The translations under genes were made by a program, and so were the position numbers. Shown here one piece after another: positions 56,432 through 64,000 of a DNA stretch of 64,000 bases. The notes beneath the pieces are model-generated. The model was not told where the DNA came from. It searched no databases and saw only the letters and a list, made by a program, of their open reading frames with translations. How positions within the stretch are numbered: the stretch's first letter is position 1; each line of letters begins with the position of its first letter. The stretch is from Codonopsis lanceolata (taxonomy: Eukaryota; Streptophyta; Magnoliopsida; Asterales; Campanulaceae), in contig CM028382.1 of the NCBI GenBank assembly GCA_013146195.2, positions 12,369,101-12,433,100 of the forward strand. Direction: 5' to 3'.

Positions 56432-57739
56432 TTAAAGGAATTTAGTCCCTAAATTCATACCAGAAATCTCGAACAAGTAAGGGTATTTCTCCCTCATCTC
56501 AAGCTCAGTCTCCCATGTGGCTTCCTCAATATCATGATTCTTCCACAAGACCTTCACTAAAGGAATCCGCTTAGTCCTCAAGACTTGCTCCTTGGTATCA
56601 AGAATCCTCACCGGTTTCTCAACGTAGGAAAGATCGGGCTCAAAGGTAATCTCCTCATAAGTAAGGACATGAGACTCGTCCTTCAAGTACTTACGAAGCA
56701 TGGAAACATGAAACACATCATGGACACCCGATATAGACGGTGGTAACGCAAGTCTATAAGCCAAAGAACCAATCCGTTCTAAGATCTCAAACGGACCAAT
56801 AAACCTAGGAGAAAGTTTCCCTTTCTTCCCAAACCGCTTAGTACCGCGTCGAGGCGATACCTTCAAGAACAGAAAGTCACCAACCTGAAACTCAAGATCA
56901 CGTCTCCGGTTGTCTGCGTAACGTCTACTACAAGCAATCTGTCTCTAATCGACTTCACACTCTCACCGATTGTTGCACCATCTCGAACCCCATAATCTAG
57001 CCTCGCACCAATCTCATCCCAAAAATCGGTGATCGACACTTACGCCCAAACAATGCCTAAATGCGGCGCCATCATCAATCAATCTTTCGATAGCTGTTAT
57101 TTATTATACGCGGTAGATGTGAATTCCAACTACCCTTGAAATCCATAGCACGCACATAACATATCCTCCAAAATCAGTATCAATCTCTCGATCCGACCAT
57201 CAAACTGTGGATGAAAGCGATCTTGAAATTCATTACCCAAAGCCTCCACGCAAAGAATGCGATGCCGAACCTAGAAATAAATGGGGTCTCTATCGACACA
57301 ATGCTAGGTACACCATGTAATCTCACAATCTCCTAAATGTACAACGGACTCAACTGTAGGAAATCGCAATAGGGATAAAATAAGAAGACTTAGTCAACCT
57401 ATCAACGATAACTCAAACTGCATCAAAGCCTCTACGAGTACGTGGCAATCCTGTAACAAAATCCATGGTGATATGCTCTCCCTTCCACTTCGGAATCTCA
57501 AGTGGATGAAGCAAACCAGCAGGTCTCTGGTGCTCAGCCTTAACCTGCTGGCACGTCAAACATCTCGAAACATACTCAGCTATCTCCCTCTTCATACCAT
57601 TCCACCAAAACTGCCTTTTCAAGTCACGGTACATCTTAGTACTACCCGGATGTATCATATACTTGGCCTTGTGAGCCTCATCAAGAACCATACGTTTCAC
57701 TTCATCGGAAGAAGGAACGTAAATCTGTAGACACCCCAA
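56432..57739 (-). pseudogene. Gypsy integrase and chromodomain (5'-truncated, broken)
   Basis: The first part (57739-57413) has the integrase zinc finger with HPGSTKMYRDLKRQFWWNGM and CLTCQQVKAEHQRPAGLL, and then ITMDFVTGLP with the first catalytic Asp. It is followed by an in-frame TGA before VIVDRLTKSSYFIPI. The middle (56867-57412) is too decayed to read; the other catalytic residues are not evident. The last part (56866-56432) has FIGPFEILERIG (the GPY/F module), VHDVFHVSMLRKY and a chromodomain-like VLWKNHDIEEATWETE, ending before the polypurine tract. Protease and reverse transcriptase are missing beyond 57740. This is a dead fragment. Confidence 0.85.
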
Positions 57740-58512
57740 TTTCGTACCCCTGGTATGTGACTGACATAAAATATCAAGAACTGTTAAAACTTAACAAATG
57801 TCAAGTTGCAGAAGTCAAAAATGCGAAAGGAAAAGTAGAATGCGCGAAACAATGAACTACAGGGGGTAAAGTGACAAATTTTCAAACTTCAAAAGAAGCT
57901 TGGTGCCGCCAAACAAATAATTCCTACAAATCGGCTATTACCTTTAAATTGTTCAAAAATAAGCTTAGTCAAAACTCCAAATTTTATTTTCTTATAAAAA
58001 TTTATCAATTAAATCGACTATTTAACCCCAATTAAAATTCATAATTTCGGATAAAATAAAGAGAGATGAGAGAGTATATTTATTACCGAGAAATCTTTGA
58101 AAAATTAGTTTTAATTCACGTAATCTTCAAGCTCCGTGCCAAATTCAATATTAAAATGACGAAAAATTGGAGATTTTTGAATGGAGGAAGAAGGGGTTGC
58201 CATTTCGTTGGTTCTGCTTCTGTCACTCCGTGAGTTTGTTTGTTTGTTTGTGTTTTTATTCTTTTTTGTTTTAGGTTGGTAAAAAAACATTAAATTGAGT
58301 AGGTTCCTGGCCGAAAACGCCACCGTTTTGTGAGATTAAAAAAAAAAATTTGGTCGGGTCCGTTGCCCTCATCCCATAATTTATGACAGGTGCGCACCGC
58401 ATGAGATTTTCTTTGGAGAAAAAAAAAAAGAAGTTATTTTCGTATGAGAGATGATTGCCAGGGTCAACAGGTATAAAAAAAATGGAAAGAAAGAGTAAAG
58501 TGAGCCAGTTGG

Positions 58513-58684
58513 CTTCCTGTTATCCCAAAAATAAACTATTTCATTTTTAAATGTTTAAATAGTTTATTTTAAAAAATTAAGATATAAAAATATCATTTTA
58601 TTATTACTAATGAGTTAGTAAAAATTTCATTTTAAAAAAAATTTTAACTTTCAAACAGGAATCTTTTGTTCAGAACGGAGGGAC
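58513..58684. mobile_element. Stowaway-like MITE, family B, left end decayed
   Basis: AATAAACTATTTCATTTTTA on the left and TGTTCAGAACGGAGGGA on the right match family B. In 57740-58510 I see no recognisable gene. Confidence 0.65.
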
Positions 58685-58973
58685 TAATATTTTTAAAAAA
58701 TTGTAGATTAAAGAAGTTTATAAACAAAATTATCGATCCTTATTAAAGTGTAATTATTGTTGATAAGTTTATCATACTTTTTTCAATACAACATTTAATT
58801 AGAAAATAATTAAAAGGTGTAATTTTGACAAAATATAATAATTATAATTTTTTAAATAATATAACATCATTTAGTTAGATACAATTTTTTTAAAAATAAA
58901 ATATCATTTATTTTAGGACGGAAGGGGTATGTTTCAATCCCTAGTTTTGAAAGTACTCTGCTCTAGCGCTTTA

Positions 58974-59923
58974 GGCTCCGTTTGTTTCACGGAAAATGAC
59001 TTTCGGAAAACGTTTTCCTCATTTTTCGGTGTTTGGTAACCTTAGGAAAATGTAGTCAACGTAAAAAGTTTTCCGAGTCAACGGAAAATGAATGCTTCTT
59101 TTCCGGAAAATGACTTACATATTCATTTTCCGTAAGTCATTTTCCAAATGTTCGGGCACTCTCCGCCCCCTTTTACAATTTCACATATTTACTTACACAC
59201 ACAATATTTCACTCAACAAATAAATTGTTTAGAAATATAAATGAAGTTTGTGCATACTATTTATAAATTATAATTTAAATAAATGCTTACTACGTTCTAA
59301 AATTAGTGTCACCTATATTATTTAGGGACATCCTAACCATTGTCAATTTTCTATTTTAAAACGTTTTTTTTTCATATCAATTATCAAAAAAATTATTTGT
59401 AATTGTAAGATTGAAAAAAGATAGACATTGATTTGACACCACTAATGATAAATTGAGGGTTATTAAAGAAAAATTATTTAAAGTTCAACACTATTTTATA
59501 TTCAATATGTGCATTAATATTAGAATATATTTTTTTTGTATTTATTCATATATAGTTTTCCATAACATTTTCTAGGGACATCATAAACATTGTCTTTTTT
59601 CTATTTAAATTTTTTTTTTTCATATCAATTATCAAAAAAAATATTTGTAATTGTGAGATTAAAAAAAGATGGACCTTATTAAAAAAGATGGTCCTTATTG
59701 ATTTTCTAGGGACATCTAAACATGGTTTATTTTCTATTTTTATTTTTGCATTTATTCATGTATTGTTTTCCGTAATATTTTTTATGTGTTTGCCAAACAC
59801 CCGTAAATGTTTTCTGAATATTTTCAAAAGATTTACCAAATACAATGAAATCTTTTGATTTTCCGAAAATCATTTTCTAGAAATCATTTTCTGGAAATGA
59901 TTTTCTGCGAAACAAACGGAGCC
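58974..59923. mobile_element. TIR element with GGCTCCGTTTGTTTC ends
   Basis: 950 bp with inverted ends GGCTCCGTTTGTTTCACGGA and, from the right, GGCTCCGTTTGTTTCGCAGA. Subterminal TTTTCCGGAAAA-like words recur many times. The flanking trinucleotides are TTA and TTG, which fits a decayed 3-bp duplication of PIF/Harbinger type. No coding capacity. Confidence 0.75.
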
Positions 59924-60335
59924 TTGGTAGTGATTGCATGTGATGCAAACGTTATGGAAACAATGAAATCTTAGGAGGATTCTTAAGTTGCGATTTATAT
60001 GTTGAGGATGAGGTATAATCTTGCTTGATGATTATGGTGTTTACAAACAAAAAGTTGTTTAGTTGTATTTAAAATTTGAGAGGGACTTTGAATTGCTATA
60101 AAAACGTTGATTTTTCAAAATGCAGTATTTTTAAAATACAACGTTTTCAAAACATAGATTTTTTTATTATAAACATATTTAAAAATCTATTTCAAAACGT
60201 TATTATTATAAATAGAGTAGTTTTTTGTCTTTAGTTAAATGATGTGTAGTTTATTTAATAAAAATTATTTTTGTTTATCAATTAAACTGTAAAACAAACT
60301 TGATTTTTATAGTAAGAGATGGTTCTTACTATAAA

Positions 60336-60440
60336 AACGAAATGATGATTGGTTGGCCATTGACCACGTGACATAGAATTTCATGAAAAATCTTCTTTGA
60401 ACCTTCATCCTACTTTTTCCTTTGTCATCTAGTGGAATTC
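60336..60440 (-). repeat. Orphan copy of the NLR upstream region
   Basis: ACGAAATGATGATTGGTTGG, CCATTGACCACGTGACATAG and AATTTCATGAAAAATCTTCT match the sequence about 70-180 bp upstream of the NLR copies 1 and 3, and CTTTGAACCTTCATCCTACT continues the match to copy 3. No NLR coding sequence follows towards lower coordinates. Confidence 0.8.
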
Positions 60441-60676
60441 GAATATATTCGTCTTTAAAACGAAATTTAGATCTTTCTATCTTATCCCTGACATCATAAG
60501 CCCACTAAAAGCAGCCGACTAGGGGATAGGGGCTCCCAATTTTTTCGCAAAAAAAGGCCCTCATAATCGTACTTTATGAGATAAAAAATAAAAAATATAT
60601 ACTTTAACGATTAAAAATTTCAAAAAAATTAAGATATTTTAATGAATCATAGGTGCGTTATGGAAATGATTATTTT

Positions 60677-60905
60677 TACATCGTAATTCATCAATTTTAT
60701 TATATTTTTTTTACATCACGGTTTAATAGTATAACCGCTAGTCTATTTTTGAACCGTAATTCATCAATTTTTATTGAATTAATTTTGCACCGCGGTTCAA
60801 TAGCGTAACTATTAGTTTATTTTTGTACCGCAATTCATGAATTTTAATGCATTAATTTTTACACCGCAATTTAATAATGTAATTGCTAGTTTATTTGACT
60901 ACTTT
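60677..60905. repeat. 74-bp tandem repeat, about three units
   Basis: Units with CACCGCGGTTCAATAGCGTA and TTTGTACCGCAATTCATCAA variants start near 60713, 60787 and 60861, with a partial unit before. Confidence 0.85.
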
Positions 60906-61164
60906 AAATTGTTATTAAATAGAAAAGTGAAGCCTTTCACGTTCCAGTAATTGCAGTACCCATCACCATGGACAGAACCTTGGAATATGTTGACGATCTA
61001 CTTTCTTCATCAATTTGTTAGTAAGCGAAGATGTTGCAAGTGTAGCTTTATGGTGGACTGGATTTCTTCTTTACTAAAGATGTTTTGCGTCATAGGTGGC
61101 AATCTCTTGATTATGAGAGATCTGAAAATACCTCTATTTAGTATTTACACCATCCGACGTAAGA

Positions 61165-61365
61165 ATCACAACAACTGATGCCAATATCGTAACAACCGAT
61201 GCCAACATCAGAAACAACGATGCCTAAATTACAATGCATAGGAACTTACAATGCTTAAATTACAAAATAATTTGAAAAACCAATGCATCGATTTGATTTG
61301 AAATAATGCAGCATACCTGTTTTTATGGTTATAATTGCACTGCATAATACCAACCCGATTATCAT
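61165..61365. repeat. Fragment of the GATGCCCAAATTTT-repeat element, copy 3
   Basis: Five or six variants of ACAACYGATGCCAAYATC and GATGCCTAAATTACAATGC are followed by ATAATTGCACTGCATAATAC and CAACCCGATTATCA, which match the right end of 13897-14985. Confidence 0.55.
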
Positions 61366-61379
61366 CCTTTAAAATAAGC

Positions 61380-61640
61380 CTTGACCCCCTAAAATGTTAA
61401 GATCGGCGGTGTCTGTCGTATTTTATTTTTCATTGAATCTTATCCGTGTCCATGTCTTAATTTATTAATTTATTATTTAATCAATCTTCTTTCGCAAGGA
61501 GGTGAGATACTAAAATTCAAAGATAATATTTCAACCCTTTAAAAGCGGAACCGTGAACTCTTTTTCCAACTTTAAAAGATTCTGTTGTCGGAGAGAATAT
61601 TTGAACCACTCGTCTTTGGCCTTTAACAAATAGCAACTTT
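61380..61640. repeat. Dispersed direct repeat, unit 1
   Basis: TTTCATTGAATCTTATCC, CGTGAACTCTTTTTCCAAC and GTTGTCGGAGAGAATATTTG correspond to TTTATTGAATCTTAGCC, CGTGACACTCTTTTTCTAAC and GTTGTTGGAGAGACTATTTG in 63125-63415. Stretch 61640-62620 is AT-rich with no gene recognised. Confidence 0.7.
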
Positions 61641-62623
61641 AATAATGGCTATAGATAACGAGTTCAGATCTCCTGTATCATTTATATGTATCATTGATAT
61701 ATTATATTTTTCATCTCAATCATTGGTTAAAATATAATAGTTAGGATGCAATGATTAAGATGGAAAAATAATATATTTTTCAAATAAAATTTGATATATA
61801 TAAATATATACATACATATTAAAATTATAAAATCCGTAATTTGTGGTACCAAAAAAGTATCACAAATTACATATTTTTTATAAATTTGAGAAAATAAAAA
61901 TATGTATGTCAAATTTATGTAGACAATAATTTTGAAATTGAAGGAGTACCGTGATATACTACTAGTAGAATAGTAAAATCTTGATAATATAATAGAAAAG
62001 TAAACTAAATACTTTAATGATGCTACAAAATAACTATAAATATGGTAAATAAAAGCATGACTTGAATAGGAACAATTTCTTTCATATTAAATGAATGACC
62101 CTAATATGAAGTAAATGACAATAATAATGAGAATAATAACAAAACACTTAACAATAATGCCAATAATATTAATAACTAAATTATATTAATAGTATTATTA
62201 ATTATTAATTATTAAATAAAATATTAGTACTAAATATTGTTATTATATATCTTAATATAAATTGAAAATATCAAAATTTTGGGAAAGAGCGGAAGAAAAT
62301 GAAGGAAAATTCAAGAAATTGTAGAAAATCGAGTTGATATTCAAATGCAGCAAACCAAGACTCTATTTATAGATAAAAGCATGTAGATATTTTTTAAAAA
62401 AATTGAAGAAAATAATAGTTATTGAGGTAAAAAATAGGTCATAAACAGGATAAAAATAAAAATCAGTCGGACCACCAAATTGCACCACGTGGAAAGGTAG
62501 TGGAAGGGGTTGTTGGCCACCCTTTATTCGCATTCATCTCTGAAACAGCATTGTTTTGGCAATTTTCAATGTTAAATGGTGTTGTTTTGATTATTTTCAA
62601 TGTTAATGTTAAATGGTGCTGTT

Positions 62624-62867
62624 AAATAATCGTCCTAGTTGATTCGGCGCACAGTTTAAGAAAAACAATTGATTTGATTATTTATATTGGTTTAATATGT
62701 AGTTTTCTTTAATGTCTATGTGTATGTGGCTCATAATTAAAGTAGAGTGAAAAAGTAAAGGTAAAGTGGTAAAAGTGATGTTTTAAAAAGGTAAGTTTCA
62801 AAGTGAACATTTATTTTGGGACGGACGAAAAAGGAAAGAAGGACGATAATTTAGGGACGGAAGGAGC
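62624..62867. mobile_element. Stowaway-like MITE, family A
   Basis: TCGTCCTAGTTGATTCGGCG on the left and GATAATTTAGGGACGGAAGGAG on the right, with the family-A interior intact. Confidence 0.72.
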
Positions 62868-63124
62868 ATCTCATTTTGGTTTTGCATATAATATTTGCTA
62901 ATTTGCTATGAATATATTTGTTTCTTAGTGTTTTTAATGTAAGGAGGCTATTGTTTATTGATTTAAATTTTTTTAGGCGCTTAATATTTTAATGACATCT
63001 AAAAGAACTTTTAATCAAGAATTTAAGAAAAAAAAAACAATTAAAAAGAAAAACAATTGATTCGATTTGAAATCAAAACTCTTAATTTTTTTTTTTTACG
63101 ACAGTATGGTTGGACTTCATTATG

Positions 63125-63415
63125 CCTAGGCCCACTAAAATCTTAGGGTCGACACTGTGTTTCATACTTTATTTTTTTTTATTGAATCTTAGCCTTACAA
63201 GTATTTTTATTATTTTATCGATCTTCCATTTACAATGTTACATAGAGTAAGATTTAATAACAAGGACTTGCAATATTAAGATTCAATGAGACGGCGAGTC
63301 CACATATAAGATTTCAAGCCTTTAAAAAAGGAACGTGACACTCTTTTTCTAACATTAAGATTATGTTGTTGGAGAGACTATTTGAAGCACTAATCTTTGG
63401 AGTTTAAAGAATATT
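63125..63415. repeat. Dispersed direct repeat, unit 2
   Basis: Diverged second copy of 61380-61640 in the same orientation. Downstream, 63420-63590 resembles the left end of the element at 13897-14985. In the remaining 63600-64000 I see no supportable feature. Confidence 0.68.
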
Positions 63416-64000
63416 AACTTGGGTAAATTCTTGCTGATCTTTTTTATAAATTTTGTAAACCCTCCAGTCCATTCTTCTTTTTTTAAACCGCAAAACTCTA
63501 TTTTTGAAGTAAATATTCCTATAATACCCAAAGTAAAACTCTGTAAATTTCTTCTTTTTCTCCTTTTTCTTCTTCTTCTTCACCCCTTTTCTTAATTTCC
63601 ATAGATCTGTAGTTATACAATCAAATGCAAGCAAAATATATGAACATGGATTAACCATACTCCAATACCGATCCATTTCTATACTCAATCCTCTCATCCC
63701 CAACCACGTCCTCCTACTGTATTTTGCTTCATCAAAATCGTCTAACCACCTTCGAAAGTGGAGAATGGCTCGCCTAGGAACATCCTCCGTCTAAGAGCTA
63801 AATATTTCAAAGAAGAAAAGACATGTGAATCAAAAAGTGGAATAGCTATATGCTTAAACTCTGTCACGTATTTCAAGTGTGCATACGAGTCTTTCGTTCC
63901 TCGATATATTTGATGTGGTAAGAGGCATGTTTTCGGCCTTCCTCTTTCGAAGGGAGAAATAGAATGAGTCTTCTATTTCCTTAGAAGTAGTGGAATTCCA

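Noticed and set aside
58111..58323. Minus-strand 70-codon ORF
   Set aside because: Low complexity Lys/Asn/Thr stretch, no recognisable motif, no splice or promoter context.
60951..61178. Plus-strand 75-codon ORF with clustered Cys
   Set aside because: No family recognised, and it runs into the GATGCC repeat block.
63404..63703. Minus-strand 99-codon ORF with a poly-Lys run
   Set aside because: It overlaps repeated and element-like sequence; the Lys run comes from a CTT-rich low-complexity tract.

Overview
The window is nuclear DNA of a flowering plant, most likely a eudicot. It is A+T rich and has spliced CC-NBS-LRR (NLR) immune-receptor genes, a Ty1/copia element primed by initiator-Met tRNA, a Ty3/gypsy chromovirus remnant and very many small DNA transposons (MITEs). 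I cannot name the species. Most of the sequence is transposon-derived; only two protein-coding genes look intact.

Layout. 343-7778: a complete but dead copia retrotransposon on the minus strand with 260-bp LTRs, a TATAT target duplication, PBS and PPT. It was later hit by two hAT-type elements (1341-3314, 6342-6976) and by a MULE-type MITE inside one LTR (7553-7725). 7779-11400: MITEs, a 105-bp tandem duplication and, at 9520-9882, three consecutive related hairpins that look like a clustered microRNA or small-RNA locus. 11465-13235: a long-TIR Mutator-like element with a perfect 9-bp target duplication and possible captured gene pieces. 13400-15010: further MITEs and an element with degenerate internal repeats. 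15373-16104: a small intronless gene on the minus strand (218 codons) with a clear TATA box. 16250-21100: more MITEs, and a fragment resembling a FAR1-type C terminus enclosed by 21-bp minisatellite arrays.

21200-49560: a cluster of three RPP8/RPP13-like CC-NBS-LRR copies, all on the minus strand. Copy 1 (21956-25407) is killed by a frameshift, a stop and a hAT MITE. Copy 2 (32384-34193) lacks its CC-NB exon and has a frameshift. Copy 3 (44515-49313) is open from end to end (959 residues, one 1.9-kb intron). Copies 2 and 3 sit in a segmental duplication that starts at the same sequence (29828 and 40329). The copy-2 block ends at a Helitron-like terminus (35762) where its first exon should follow. 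A degenerate piece of the replication gene GINS3/PSF3, introns included, lies at 29433-29800. A fourth, orphan copy of the NLR upstream region is at 60336-60440.

49560-64000: AT-rich repeats, a 3.3-kb gypsy 3' LTR with the end of its pol gene (53085-57740), a 950-bp TIR element (58974-59923), tandem repeats and MITEs. I see no intact gene there.

The two intact genes have no evident functional link. The NLR would act in intracellular pathogen sensing; the small protein at 15373-16029 is of unknown function. Everything was read by eye: splice sites, MITE families and fragment identities are inferences from the sequence and remembered family features, not from searches.
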